DNA of 64,000 bases from Thysanoteuthis rhombus (Eukaryota; Mollusca; Cephalopoda; Oegopsida; Thysanoteuthidae). This document shows positions 1 to 11,140 of the stretch, in pieces (positions within the stretch are counted from its first letter, which is position 1; each line of letters opens with the position of its first letter). The translations under genes were made by a program, and so were the position numbers. Location: NCBI GenBank assembly GCA_963457665.1, contig OY735228.1:1851673-1915672 (forward strand), in the 5' to 3' direction. A model generated the notes under the pieces. That model ran no database searches, was not told where the DNA came from, and saw only the letters and a program-made list of their open reading frames with translations.

Positions 1-740
1 GAAATAATGAGCCAAATTCTTTGTGAAAAATAATATTGGTATATAAATATTATGGCACTTACTAACATTTTTGTAATTTCTTTATTGCTTGAAATTTAGG
101 AACAATCACAAAATTATTTCTTCGCAGTTAATGAGTCGAGTATTTTTTTACTATGTAATGGTAAAATTAGTAATTATAAGTATTTTGTAATCAGGAATTA
201 ATCACTTAAGCCTCAACGTGACTGAGTTTTGAACCCCGGAATTGTTTTCATTCTTCATACCCAAATTCAAAATTGAGCCTCTAATATATTCAAATTGCCC
301 CCTTGTGGAGTAGATGGTCTATGTTCAAAATCACTGGTGTAATTAATAATTTTTTTTTTAAAGATCAAAACAAAGCAGACTAACACCTTGCTAAATTTAA
401 TTTTTTTTTTAAATTAGTAATATGTCAAAATCATCAAATCTTATAAATTGAAATTTTCTGAAAGTTTTTTTTACAGAATTTGAACCATATTCAGTATTTT
501 AAGTTGTTTATTTGCAATTAGATCTGCACATAAAATTCTTGCAACCTTTCACAGGAACTGATCAAATTAAAAAAGTTAGGAGTGATTTTGTGAAGGACCA
601 ATTTTCTTTTTGTTGCTATGATCAGATTGTATACATTTTTACAATAATCTTTCCCCAAGGGTTTTTCTTCTTTGTATATCAGCTCTTCCATAACAGCCAC
701 ACATACACACACTGCACACTATATAAACACACTTAAATAA
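1..740. other. AT-rich unique sequence, no gene seen
   Basis: Low-complexity AT-rich DNA with poly-T and poly-A runs. The two overlapping open stretches at 512-736 occur on opposite strands, have no recognisable protein character and are treated as chance. Confidence 0.5.
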
Positions 741-741
741 G

Positions 742-834
<93 letters not shown>
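741..834. repeat. (CA)n/(AT)n microsatellite
   Basis: A short CA run leads into about 80 bp of uninterrupted AT dinucleotides. A second AT tract lies at 936-957. Confidence 0.95.
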
Positions 835-839
<5 letters not shown>

Positions 840-1258
840 TATATATATACACATACATTTACAGCTTCAAACACTAAACATTTAAAAAACTTTTTCAAAA
901 GATCTTTTTGTATCCCTCTGGCCCACATCAGGTGAATATATATATATATATATATATTAGTTAAGCACATAAAGAGTACGAAAAATTTGTTTCAAGAAAA
1001 CTACATGCATGTGAGGAAAAATTCTTCAAATCCTAGCCTTGAAAATGCAAATGAAGTAACAGAAAATTTCTGTCTTAAATCAAGAAGAATTCAAATTTTT
1101 AAAAAAATCATTGTTATTGTTGTGTTGGTTCATTGAAGTCAAGCAGACTACTTTCGGGCTTCTCTGCGAAGAAACAACTACTTTCCAAAAAAACAAAAAA
1201 TGTAAAAAAAAATTGATTGGAAAAAAAAAAAGAAAAAAAGAAGGGGGGTCCAGCTTAC

Positions 1259-1345
1259 ATAAACTGCCATATATACTGCTGCACGTGATGGCACTGGGGT
1301 CCTTCTGGACATTAATTTACTGATTGCCTCTTCCATGTTGATCAC
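1259..1345 (-). CDS. possible internal exon, product unknown
   Basis: On the - strand an 87-bp stop-free block (29 codons, phase 0) lies between an acceptor-like ...GCGAAACCCAG and an excellent donor GTAAGC. The peptide begins VINMEEAISKLMSRRTP and ends with SRAAVYMAVY; it is balanced in composition, unlike the surrounding AT-rich DNA. The frame stays open upstream across the acceptor, and downstream it runs into a poly-Phe tract encoded by an oligo-T run, which would be intron. I do not recognise the family. What is seen is the open frame and two splice-like signals; that it is an exon is inference. A decayed repeat with chance splice motifs is the main alternative. Confidence 0.3.
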
Positions 1346-2750
1346 CTGGGTTTCGCAGAAGCAGCGACCAAAACCAAAATATAACAATGCTGCCCACTGG
1401 TTGTGATAGACAAGTAGTTACTCCACCAAATTCACAACCAACAAATACAGCCAGCAGTGTATATGACTGGGTGGACTGGAGCCAAACAGGTCATCGTAAA
1501 GCGAGGTTAGTTGACCTGCTTTTGTCCTGATGGGAGGTTAGATAACAAACCACTATACAAAAGAATAAGGCCTAAGGAAAGAGAATATTCGCAATCATAA
1601 TTTTGACCTTGGTTACATTAGAGAGACGGAGTGAAAAAGACACTTCGAGAGCCCTTGAAAGTAATTTTTATTTATGAAAGATTTATTAGTCGTTCCGTTG
1701 TGACAGACACACTGTAATAAACTTGGACCATAAACAATAAAAAGGCTGTTATCTGAGCTAGTCAAAGAGACAAAAAAATCGTTCATGCTATTTATGAATC
1801 ACAGCCAAAACTTCAAAACACATTCATGATCTGAGAGACTACGAGTATTCGGACAGTCCCCTCGTCCTTTCAAAAAGGATGACAATGGGAGATAATTAGA
1901 CTAAGAGAGGTAACCAAGTTAAGAATACTGAAACAGGGGAAGGGAGGTAACCGATCAAAAAACACAGACTAATTCTCATAAAATCGGATTTTTAAGAAAT
2001 AAAGTGAATAGAATTAGAGTACACTCACGTTGTTACGGTACTCGTTCTAATGACCCATGCATCTTAACGGTGCATTTGATTTTATATTCTCACAAGACTA
2101 TTGCAGGAGATTACCCCTTTTTCCCAGGCAAATCAAAATTTAAATCATTTGCTTGCTGTATTTTTTACTTTGCAAGCTCTGTTTTTTTTTCTTCTTTTAA
2201 TCCGCCCATTATAACGGGACTCCTCGAGGGTGTCGTTATAACAGGAGTCAACTGTACGTTTCGATTTCGTGAGTATTGTGTAACAAGTCTCAATTTCACA
2301 ATATAAGCACATTCAAGAGTTGGGATTAATCATAGGAACTAGTCATACAAAATTCTTATTCAATTATTCACACAAAATAATAATGATTTATCTACACATA
2401 ATAAACAATGTGCAGATGTCTTCTGTCATGCTAAGGGATGTACTGATGTTGTGAAATAGAATTTCATTCATGTTCTAATGGTTTAATGAAAATGCTGAAT
2501 TCAAAGAATAATATAAAAATATAAAGTATTAAAAACAAGAGAAAAATTTTTAAAATCCATTTGAGGTCAATTGAATGCTATTCTAAAAGCTCACCGCAAC
2601 ACAGAAGTCTCTTATCTACATATTTAAATGCAATGTGTATCCATATATTTCATACATGCTGTCATTTTTTATGGGATGGTTATTTTATTTTTATAAACTG
2701 GAGTTAGGTCCTTTAATAAAAAGGTAGAAAGAAGGTCGCTCACAAATTTC
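1346..2750. other. no gene recognised; possible degraded repeats
   Basis: Mixed sequence without a convincing coding block. Around 2208-2255 a short motif GTTATAACRGGAGTC-like occurs twice (cattataacgggactc and cgttataacaggagtc), suggesting a MITE end. The 100-residue open stretch at 2004-2306 resembles nothing I know. Confidence 0.4.
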
Positions 2751-2875
2751 ATAGATTGGATCCAATCTCCTGAAGATGTTAAACATTTAATATACTATTA
2801 ATATACAGTCATAATTGTGATAAGTATATTAATAGTATATTAGATATTTAACATCTTCAGGGGATTGGATCCAAT
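2751..2875. repeat. long hairpin (foldback element)
   Basis: Two arms of about 50 bp, 2755-2806 and 2824-2874, are near-perfect reverse complements around a short AT-rich loop. Both ends carry the palindrome ATTGGATCCAAT, and both arms contain CTGAAGATGTTAAA or its complement. It looks like a small foldback MITE or snap-back palindrome. No gene is involved. Confidence 0.85.
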
Positions 2876-3445
2876 TTTGTATAGACCAAAAGAAAGTCAG
2901 GAATTCAGTGATGCCAATTTAGGTGTTTTTTTCAACTTATGAGTCCAGTGTTAACAATATTCAGATTTTTTAAAAATTTTCTTTCATGTTTTCAATTTTT
3001 TTGATTTTCCAAATTTATGAGCGACTTCCAGAATTAGAAAATCATATCTATGGCAAACTTAGTCAGAATTTGAAACTGTGGAATGAATTGACAGAAAGAC
3101 TAATAAATAGTAAAAGTGAACGAAACATTTTGATCAAACGTAGGTTTTGGACTTTTTACGCCTAATTGTTATGAATCATTGAAATGACTAATTCTAAATT
3201 TAATGGGAATGTAAATTTCATAAATGTATCCTAAGTTATAGAGTTCCTACTGATTCAACCACTCTTCTCCTCTATTTTTCACATGTCAATGAATTCATAA
3301 TCCAACCAAGTAATTGGGTTGATTTATTAAGACTGGTTTTTGTCCATCTCCTCATACACTTTGGCACGGAGAGAGACAAATGACACAAAGTGGTTTTATG
3401 GGCTTAATATGAAACTATTAAAATGTATCGCACATAGGAAACAAA
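2876..3445. other. no feature recognised
   Basis: AT-rich DNA with no open frame above about 60 codons and no repeat that I can tie to the other families. Confidence 0.4.
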
Positions 3446-3675
3446 GTTGTGTCGGAGGTGATCAATTAAAAATTTGAAAAAGGGGGGCATCAATGAATGA
3501 GTTACTTTTCTTACCTTTTGTTGGTCTGAAAAGAGGTCTAGATTTTCAAGAAAACAAGCAGGCACAACCTAGTGACCAAGTTAGCATAAACTTATACTGC
3601 ATGTTGAACAGCCCACTAAAAATCTACTTTGAGAGGAGTGTGTGCACAAAATCTCAAATTTCAACAATGTATGGT
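3446..3675 (+). repeat. dispersed repeat family A, partial copy 1
   Basis: The core is recognisable from 'ggaggtgatcaattaaaaa' through 'gttactttt..accttttgttgg' to 'gttagcataaacttatactgcatgttga'. It lacks the 5' GGTCTGGTTAG end. Its 3' part, 'gagaggagtgtgtgcacaaaa', matches copy 3 near 12.84 kb, so the two form a subfamily. The open frame at 3493-3699 lies within this repeat and is not a gene. Confidence 0.75.
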
Positions 3676-4241
3676 AACAGCTGGGCAATTTTAGGATAGA
3701 TAGATAGATGTACAATTTAATATCAGAACGCAAGATCAATCTAAACTCGGCAAACCTGTTTGTTGTGGGTAACAGGTTATTAATTACTGACCTGCCACAA
3801 CAAATAGCAATGAAAGATTTGAAACATTTTGATCAAAATCAGTGGTCTAGTGCAATGGTAAAGCATTCCAATCCTTTTCAGGGAAATACTATCAAAATTC
3901 TTTTTCTGAACAATTCACTGATGAGAAAAATTAGCCATTATAAGTCCAAACTCTTATTACATACAACCACAAATGTCTCTGAAATTCGTTAAATTTTTAA
4001 AAAATTCTCTCTGGAGTTGAAGCCCCCTCCTTTCACAAATAAAAAGGGAAGACCTCCCCCCTGTCCTACCTTTGGTGGCTATAATTGTTTAATATTTACA
4101 TTGAATTCTGATATGCATTCTCTTGAGTAGAAACAGGTGAAGGCGATTAAGAAAGCAGAAGAAAATAATAAAAGAAAACATTCCCTCTCTATAATTGACG
4201 AATAAGAATTAATAAAGGATTGCTGCTGGCATATATATATA
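3676..4241. other. no gene recognised
   Basis: A short GATA run (3697-3709), then AT-rich sequence with an unrecognised open stretch (3708-3992) that shows no domain or protein-like signature. Confidence 0.35.
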
Positions 4242-4403
4242 TATCATCCTCATCAGTAGTCTTTTATTGTCCGTCATTGGACATATATCTTCCCCAGGAA
4301 TAGCCAGACCTATCTATCTGTGATGTCACAAGGCCAATAGTTTCTAAACTCAGCTAATTCATCTCTCCATCTTGTATTCTGCTGGCTCATGGTTTCACAT
4401 ATA
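4242..4403 (-). mobile_element. RTE-like LINE 3' end fragment
   Basis: Reading the - strand gives the tail 'ggggaagatatatgtccaat' followed by a GATGAGGATGAT run. The same arrangement ends the better-preserved LINE at 59.7 kb. The part furthest from the tail matches 'ctccatcttgtattctgc' of the copies at 43.9 and 44.7 kb. It is 5'-truncated, as is usual for RTE-clade insertions. Confidence 0.65.
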
Positions 4404-4404
4404 C

Positions 4405-4627
4405 ATAAGTAAGATTGTAAAACTAGGGATTTTTTGATAGAACACAATTTGTAATCATTTTGTCATGTATCCATTTCTTAATAATATATAATTAACCCAT
4501 TACCATAGCAGTGGTAAGCATCACAAGCTTGTTAAGCATTATGTCGCTGTTTGTGAAACTACGGATTTCAAGAAATTACTGAAATGTTCAGAAACCTTAC
4601 AAAATCCCTAGTTTTACAATCTTACTG
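4405..4627. mobile_element. MITE with 25-bp perfect inverted ends
   Basis: The ends at 4409-4433 and 4601-4625 are perfect reverse complements (GTAAGATTGTAAAACTAGGG plus ATTTT). The element is about 217 bp and has no coding capacity. Its right half, including 'acaagcttgttaa' and 'tgtgaaactacgg', is repeated on the opposite strand at 57.48-57.60 kb, which shows a dispersed family. The transposase superfamily is not evident, and target duplications are obscured by the adjoining AT repeat. Confidence 0.8.

Positions 4628-4687
<60 letters not shown>
4628..4687. repeat. (AT)n microsatellite
   Basis: About 58 bp of AT dinucleotide directly abutting the MITE end. Confidence 0.95.
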
Positions 4688-4690
<3 letters not shown>

Positions 4691-5334
4691 AATAGGATTT
4701 ATGTTACAAAGTTTTTAAACCAGGTGGAAACAACATCCTGGATAAAGAACGTTTCATTCCTAAACCCTACCTTACCCCAGGTTCATCATTTGATGAAAAC
4801 TTTATTGCAAGTACAAAAAAAAAATTAAAATAAAAGAAGATGCATTTCTGTAAAATGTAGAAAACTTCCAGGGGAAATCCAGATGGTTCTTGAATAATTC
4901 TGATTTTACATCAGGGAATTTTCTTATTTTGATGCCCTGTGTAACCACCTGTGGTGCAAGAATCTTGGGCCAGCCCAGTTCTTTTGGGATGCAAGAATAA
5001 GGCTTGAGTCAGAGCAAGGCAACATCAGTAAACCTCAGTTCCAACAATAAAATGTTCTCAACCAATCAAAATCAAACCAATTTTCAACCAATCAAAACTC
5101 TCCTTTCAGACCAGACAGAAATAATTGCATTAGGCAAATGGAGAATGATCCAAGCTGAGAACTGAGGGAATAGATTTTTTCTTATTCCAGAACTCTGATT
5201 TGACCAATTACCATCGTCTTAAAATAAAACAAAAAACAATGTGTAAAAAGTCTGAATGATTATTTGAAGAATTGTTTTTGCAAATATCCAATGCTTTCAC
5301 AATGATCTTCAGAATTCAATTAAGGGTGTCTAAG

Positions 5335-5985
5335 GCATTACAGTAAACCCACCAAGATGTTTCCTTGGGGCAATCTTACTGGTTCCAAGCCTCGGTAAAA
5401 GAGGAGAGTTGGGTGTAGGCTAGCAACTCCATCCTATATAATTCCTTATGTTGGCCCAGCTGAGGGGCGTTGCCAAGAACCAAGTACAATGCCATGGTGT
5501 GGTTGCGGGCCTATGCTCCATAAGGGGCCTACATAGATAAATACAAAGGATAAACTAGGAAGCACTCAGACAGTGCATACCTCTGTTAATGCCATTGTCA
5601 GGGGAAGTAATTGTGCCTTGATCCACCCTCAAATTTAATCCTTTCTTCCATGGCCCTTTGCCTACCCTTCCACAAAATGTCATCTGAATTCATCAAGAAC
5701 TTTTGGAGATATCATGGGGACAGAAATGAAATATTGGTTATATGTGGTGTGGATGTATAACTACGACATTGAAGATGTAATTGTGGATGGATCCGCTCCA
5801 AAATTTAATCACTACTTGAGAAGCCAATTGTCCATCCATCCACTAAATTCATCAAGAACTTTCAGAGATATAGTGTGGACAGTCAGGAGCATACACATAA
5901 ATTAAGAGGTGGGGGGGACAAAAAAATTCCTGGATCCACCCTAATTTAATCCTAATCTCCAACTTCATTGGCAGAAGCAATAAAG
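5335..5985 (+). repeat. dispersed repeat family B, copy 1 with a duplicated tail
   Basis: The 5' part reads 'gagttgggtgtaggctagcaactcc ... ctatgctccataagg ... gaagcactcagacagtgcatacctctg'. It is followed by 'ccaaaatttaatc' and the tail 'atcaagaacttttggagatat'. A second tail copy follows at about 5780-5985 ('atcaagaactttcagagatatagtgtggacag'). The open stretch at 5714-5905 lies inside it. Related copies occur at 9.6, 17.3, 21.6, 44.2 and 56.6 kb. The class is uncertain; it is non-coding and SINE-like in size. Confidence 0.7.
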
Positions 5986-6098
5986 AATTACAAAAGAAAA
6001 AAAAACCATCAAGTCTTTTTGAAATGAAAAAAAAAAAAAAGATTTGAAATAAAAGAGAAATGCTTACAGCTTCGACCTCTTAAATTTGGTAGAGTATT

Positions 6099-6895
6099 AT
6101 CTAAAACAGGATTTCTCAAAGTAGGGGTTGCAACCCTACGTGGGGTCACAGAATTATTTGAAAATATTTTTTAATTCAAGAATAATTAGGGAACTATGAT
6201 TTTATTCAAATCTGCATACAAAACTATATTCATTAAAGAGCTTAAATACTGTTAAATGTCTCAACACTATTCAATAACTTTTTTTAAATAAATTTAGTTT
6301 TTGTCACATTTTTGTAATTTGTATTGTATTAAACACTGAAAAAAAACAATATATCATAAATGCGTTTTTACAAATTACACCATTACTCAGCTTCAGTCAT
6401 TATTTATTATTGGCAAATGTCACAAATATCAAGCCATGATTTGACTTACTGCATTGAAATAAACAAGCATATCGATCCAACGAAAGGTAATCTTTTTTTT
6501 GTTGTAATTTTTAGTAAAATACTTTTTAGGTCTTTTTATTTCTGTTTAGTTACCATTAGATTACTACTAAAAACTACTTATACACAGTCTTAATACATAT
6601 TGTTTTATAACAGCGAGAGAGGGTAATCCAATTTTATTTTATTTTCTTTTAGATGATGTATTTTAAATCTTTATCATCGATTTTTGCTACATCTACCTTC
6701 ATCTTAATTGTTGTTGCTTCTTATTTCAACTAAACTCAGGCCAGTGCTGAAGGGAACCTACGTTGTAATAAAGTGCAACAACAAATTAAATAGTAGTAAA
6801 AAATGAAAATTCATAAGAGCTGGGGTTGCAGAAGATTATGTCTGATCAAAGGGAGGTTGCAAGTGAAAAAAAGTTCAAGAAGTCCAGATCTAGAA
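6099..6895. mobile_element. hAT-like non-autonomous DNA transposon
   Basis: The left end CAGGATTTCTCAAAGTAGGG (6107) and the right end at 6887 (reverse complement CTGGACTTCTTGAAC) are imperfect inverted repeats of the hAT 'CAGNGNTTCTCAAA' type. They are flanked by 8-bp duplications, atctaaaa and atctagaa (7 of 8 matching). Subterminal 'ggggttgcaaccc' on the left and 'gaggttgcaagtg' on the right are typical of hAT MITEs. The interior has no transposase. The open stretch 6360-6593 is internal and not convincing. Confidence 0.7.
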
Positions 6896-7052
6896 AACAT
6901 TTCCCAGAGTGTAAAATAGCTGGTAATCCTATACGTATCCACTATTGGCACCTATCATAGAAAAATGGTAAATAGTCATGTCACAAACAATTTATTAGTG
7001 AAGTGAGTTTGATTGTCATCAAGTGTCCTGATTCACGAAGTCAATCTTAGTA

Positions 7053-7075
7053 AATACAGTCGTACCTCTTTAATC
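7053..7075 (+). mobile_element. possible pogo/Tigger-like terminus
   Basis: TACAGTCGTACCTCTTTAAT resembles the CAGTCGNACCTC ends of Tigger/pogo elements with a TA target. No opposing end was found, so this is at best a solo terminus. Confidence 0.3.
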
Positions 7076-7164
7076 CTGAACTTTTTGACTTTTACTAGAC
7101 CACAGAAAATGTCAGAAAGCAGAATTTTTTTTCTTGTAATATTCCCAGTGATAGAAATGGGTTT

Positions 7165-7255
7165 TCGGAACTAGGTGTACAGTAAGGCTTAGGTCAGGGG
7201 ACTAGGAATAAGGTAATGCTTGGATTGAGGAACTAGGTATGAGGTAAGCCTGATT
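7165..7255 (+). repeat. short tandem repeat of about 34 bp, three degenerate units
   Basis: 'gaactaggtgtacagtaaggctt', 'gactaggaataaggtaatgctt' and 'gaactaggtatgaggtaagcct' follow one another at a spacing of about 34 bp. Confidence 0.6.
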
Positions 7256-7306
7256 GTCACATCTCTCAGTTGCATTTCTCAATCAAATGTTTTTTTTTGT
7301 ATTTCA

Positions 7307-7724
7307 TGGTTCTAAACCTTTTTTGATTCAAAATGCCCTTAGTGTATAAGGATTCTTTCACAGCGTCCAAATTCAGAAAATACTAACTAATTGTATTGAT
7401 GTTCATGTGCTTGATAATGTAATTCATTCACAAGAAGTTAAAGAAACCGCGAATATCTACATGCAATTACTATGCATCAAAAATGTTTGACACAATTCTC
7501 TACGAATCCAGAATATAAACCTTGTCTATAATCTGAGTGGCATCTCGTGTTGAAACAGTGAAGTTCAACATGAGTTGGACAGAATGATTCATGAAGTGCC
7601 ATTTAGATGTCATTTTCTATCATTGTTATCATGCATCTTGCCTGGAATCATTAAAATTCACAAATATACCATGGCACGCCCGGGAGCTAACTGTGGCACC
7701 CCAGGAACACTTGGGCAATCACTG
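7307..7724. mobile_element. possible degraded hAT-like MITE
   Basis: The left end 'catggttctaaaccttttttga' and the right end 'cttgggcaatcactg' resemble hAT termini (CAGTGGTTCTCAAACC and its complement). No clear 8-bp duplication is visible, so the boundaries and pairing are tentative. Confidence 0.35.
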
Positions 7725-8064
7725 CTATAAAAGAAAGCCCAATGAGAATCGTCCAGTTCAGATCGACTAGGTTCATCGGAGCAAATATTTTGGACAAAGT
7801 CCAAGTAGTCTGAGAAACTTTTGGAAAAATGAGACTTTTTCAAGAGCACTGATTGATCGTAGGCTTTCCATTATTTTTTGTTTCTTTTTACATGAAAGAG
7901 TAAATTGTTACAGACAAAGACAAAAAGTCACTATATATATATATATGCATATACATATACATAAAATAGTTGTTTCTGAGGGTTGTGTTATCTATGAGTT
8001 ATCCAAGTCTGACGATCACACTAGCATGAAATTTGGAGTCACTATCAAGCAATGATTTGTATGA

Positions 8065-8066
<2 letters not shown>

Positions 8067-8106
<40 letters not shown>
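8067..8106. repeat. (AT)n microsatellite
   Basis: 40 bp of AT dinucleotide. A (GA)n run follows at 8289-8323. Confidence 0.95.
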
Positions 8107-8108
<2 letters not shown>

Positions 8109-8286
8109 TGCTAATATTTCATGAGTGTTCAATAATATTGTACAGGGTTATTGATCAAGTTGAATGGATTGTCCAAGGCAACCGATTTCAAGCTCACTGC
8201 ATAGACCAAGATAAGGATCAGCTGATATGGATTTTGGGGGAGAAACAGAATTAGACACCAACTAATTGAGAGAGAAAGAGTGGTTG

Positions 8287-8288
<2 letters not shown>

Positions 8289-8325
<37 letters not shown>

Positions 8326-9187
8326 AGATCTGGGTGTGAAGACAGAGAGAGAAGTTTCTGTAAGCATTGCTTATCTATTTGTGATGTGTTTGTGTGCATG
8401 GGTCAGTGGAGAGAGGGGGGAAGAGAAGACAAAATGATTGATGAGGAAAGGAAAGAAAGGGAAAGTGAGTGGGAGGAAGGGAAAGAAAGACAAAAAGTAG
8501 TGGGAGGAAGGGAAAGAAACGGAAAAAGAGTGGGAGGAAGGGAAAGAAACGGAAAAAGAGTGGGAGGGAGGGAAAGAAACAGAAAAGGAGTGGGAGGAAA
8601 GGAAAGAAAGACAAAAAGTAGTGGGAGGAAGGGAAAGAAACGGAAAAGGAATGGGAGGAAGGGAAAGAAACGGAAAAGGAATGGGAGGAAGGGAAAGAAA
8701 CGGAAAAGGAGTGGGAGGAAGGGAATGAAACGGAAAAGGAGTGGGAGGAAGGGAAAGAAAGGGAGAAGTAGTGGGAGGAAAGGAAAGAAAGGGAAAAGGA
8801 GTGGGAGGAATGGAAAGAAAGGGAAAAAGAGTGATAGGAATGGGAAGAAAGGGAAAGAGAGCGGGAGGAATAGAAAGAAAGACAAAGGGAGTTGAAGGGT
8901 GAGAGAGACACACACAAAGGAATGGAAAGAGTGGAAGGGAGGGAGAGAAGCAGTCGATCTGAGAGAGACAATAATAGGAAGAGTGAGAACAGAGAGGAAG
9001 AGAAGGGGAAAGGAAAACAGAGAGAGAGAGAAAACAATGCTCAACTTCTGGTCAGGTGATCTATGCAAAGCCTCCGAAAATGAGAACGAGAGGGACAAAT
9101 GGAGGTGGAGAGAGAACTGTAAAAGAGAAGAATGAAATAGAAGATGGAGAGAAAAAGGAAGGAAGAAGAAGAAGAAAGACAACAGAC

Positions 9188-9226
<39 letters not shown>

Positions 9227-9295
9227 GGAACCAAAAGGAAAAGATGAGGAGAGAAAAAGAGGAAGGAGAAGAGGGAAGGAGAGAGAGAGACAAAG
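8289..9295 (+). repeat. purine-rich array with a 30-bp minisatellite
   Basis: About 1 kb of almost pure G/A on the + strand. The core, 8469-8890, is roughly fourteen 30-bp units of the type gtgggaggaagggaaagaaa plus cggaaaagga, and it ends in irregular GA and AG runs (9190-9222). Because 30 is divisible by three and purine codons contain few stops, frames stay open on both strands (209 residues of SGRKGKKRKR type on +, Ser/Pro/Phe-rich on -). These are by-products, not proteins. Polypurine tracts of this kind can form triplex DNA. Confidence 0.9.
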
Positions 9296-9385
9296 GAATT
9301 CTCCATTCATTTTAAATGAAGTATTTGGGATCAACTGATTTTGATAACAATAACCATTTGATAACATTATCCATTATCAAAAAAG

Positions 9386-9506
9386 ATGGCTTCCTCTGAA
9401 CAAAGTGGTAAAGAAGAAGCTAAATTTGATGAAACTACAGCAATAATCAATAGTAACGAGTTTTTGGAGCAAACACCTGTGTGCAAGAGAAAGGAAGGGA
9501 GGTGGG
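9386..9506 (+). CDS. possible first coding exon, product unknown
   Basis: An ATG in a good context (aaaagATGGCT) opens a frame starting MASSEQSGKEEAKFDET, with a hydrophilic, balanced composition unlike nearby shadow frames. It continues as TAIINSNEFLEQTPV before becoming repeat-like. Possible donors are AG|gtggga near 9502 or GT at 9480, both weak. The purine array lies immediately upstream. No family was recognised and no second exon found. A chance frame is quite possible. Confidence 0.22.
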
Positions 9507-9611
9507 ATATATTTAGGACACTTACAAAAGGGGGGGTAGTGGGGAAGATACGTATGCAGTTGAATATCTATCTGTATGCGTTTAGTGTAGGTAATCTCCT
9601 TTCCGAAAAGC

Positions 9612-10012
9612 TTTGAAGTAGGTCGTAATTGCGAATGCGGAATATTGACTGAAACTTGAAAGCACTCGGAGAGAGCATATCTATGTCAACACTGTACACT
9701 AACAAAAAACGGGATAAAAATAAAATATTTTTAAAAAAAGAAGTGAATTCTAATGTACAAATATTGAGTTACTCCCCTTGAAATTGGAATTTAGGCTTTT
9801 TTATTAACTGCTCATTTTTTATCTCTTTTCCTGCCGTATAATAATACCCCTGAATCCGCCGCAAGATTTGATCGCTTCTTCCATAGCCCATTGCCCACTC
9901 TTAAACAAAATTTTGTTGAAATTCATTGAGAACTTTTGGAGATATTGTGTGTACAGAGGGACAGACATGAATGAATACATATACCTTTACCAACTTCATT
10001 GATAGAAGTAAA
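9612..10012 (+). repeat. dispersed repeat family B, copy 2
   Basis: Contains 'gaaagcactcggagagagca', 'gagttactccccttgaaatt', 'cctgaatccgccgcaagattt', 'gagaacttttggagatattg' and the tail 'acagagggacagacatgaatg ... cttcattgatagaagta'. This is one of the more complete copies. Confidence 0.75.
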
Positions 10013-10079
10013 ATATAGACAGGGAGGAGATGCTTTCTGGTCAGAATAAACCTGTTGGTGTCAAAATTTTGTCAAGGGC

Positions 10080-10175
10080 GTTTTCAACAAAACAGACACT
10101 CGAGGAAAGCTGGGGAGTACACCACTGAAATGTTGTGAAAAGTAAACAACTAAGATAAGAATAGTCTTACTAAAC
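10080..10175 (+). repeat. SINE-type domain copy (tail of the element at 34.8 kb)
   Basis: 'gagtacaccactgaaatgttg' followed by 'aaacaactaagataagaatagtc' aligns with 'gagtacaacagccgaaacgttg' and 'aaacaaccaagatgaggatagtc' of the SINE nested in the mariner. A third relative lies at 14.17-14.23 kb. Confidence 0.55.
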
Positions 10176-11139
10176 CACACCAGACATCCGAGAGGGATTT
10201 TACAAGACAGTGCTGAGCTATTTTTGCCCCTTTCCTTGCATGCATTACACAAATACCCTTGTCCTTTAGCAGTAATTTTTTATCTGCTATAAACCTCTTA
10301 GCACATCATACTATATTCACTCACCAGTAAACAATAGACATCCTATTTCATTAATGGAAATAACATATCAACTTAGAAGTTGCAATGAACAGCTCTATCT
10401 AAGAAGCTCTCAGGTTTCCCTTGGCACTCCAGGTTTTAGTCTGATTCACTGGCTGTACTTACCTCTCAGAGGCCCCGAAATCATGACTAAATCAGTTGGG
10501 TCGACTGAGGATCTTTTAATTAAAATGTCTCATACAAAATATACAAAGTATAAACAAGAGTCCATGACATTCACTTTTCGATAGCATTTGTCTAGATTTG
10601 AGTCTCTAATAAAACAATCTGTTTCCAATCGAGATTCCCATTAAAATGTCCGAAACAAAAATAATGATCGCATCAAAAATGAAAAAGAAAATTTCATCCA
10701 AAATGCAATAGTTATAGATATGTATGGATTGTAAATAAACACTGTATAGTTTGCTTTCTTTCTATCTTTCTCCTCTGTACTTCCTATTTTTTATCTCGAT
10801 GGTTGAATCTAAAAAAAAGGAATATGAAAGTGTGTTGTAAAAAAACAAACAATTCCTCCTTGTCCACTTTCTATATTGTATCTCTCTATCTTGATCAATG
10901 CTAGGGACAGAGTGAAAAAAACAAAACAACGAATGCTATCTCTCTTTAGCCACTCTCTCTTTGGGTCACTTAATTCCTTAACAACGCTGAACTGAAAATT
11001 GGTTTTAACATGAAATTTTCCCCATTCTGAGAACTGTTGACTTTCTATGCAATTAAAAATAAGAGATCCATTATCATTTTTTTGACTAGTATTCCTTTCA
11101 TCTTGAAAAATAAGCTCCATCCCTTTGTAGAGTCAAAAA
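10176..11139. other. no gene recognised
   Basis: AT-rich DNA. Open stretches at 10354-10584 (+) and 10809-11120 (-) have no recognisable motifs and are regarded as chance. Confidence 0.4.
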
Positions 11140-11140
11140 A

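Noticed and set aside
3493-3699. 68-residue protein-coding frame
   Set aside because: It lies inside a copy of dispersed repeat family A and is not kept open in the other copies.
8266-8895. 209-residue Lys/Arg/Gly-rich frame and the Pro/Ser/Phe-rich frames opposite
   Set aside because: Created by the 30-bp purine minisatellite. No start context, domain or splice signals.
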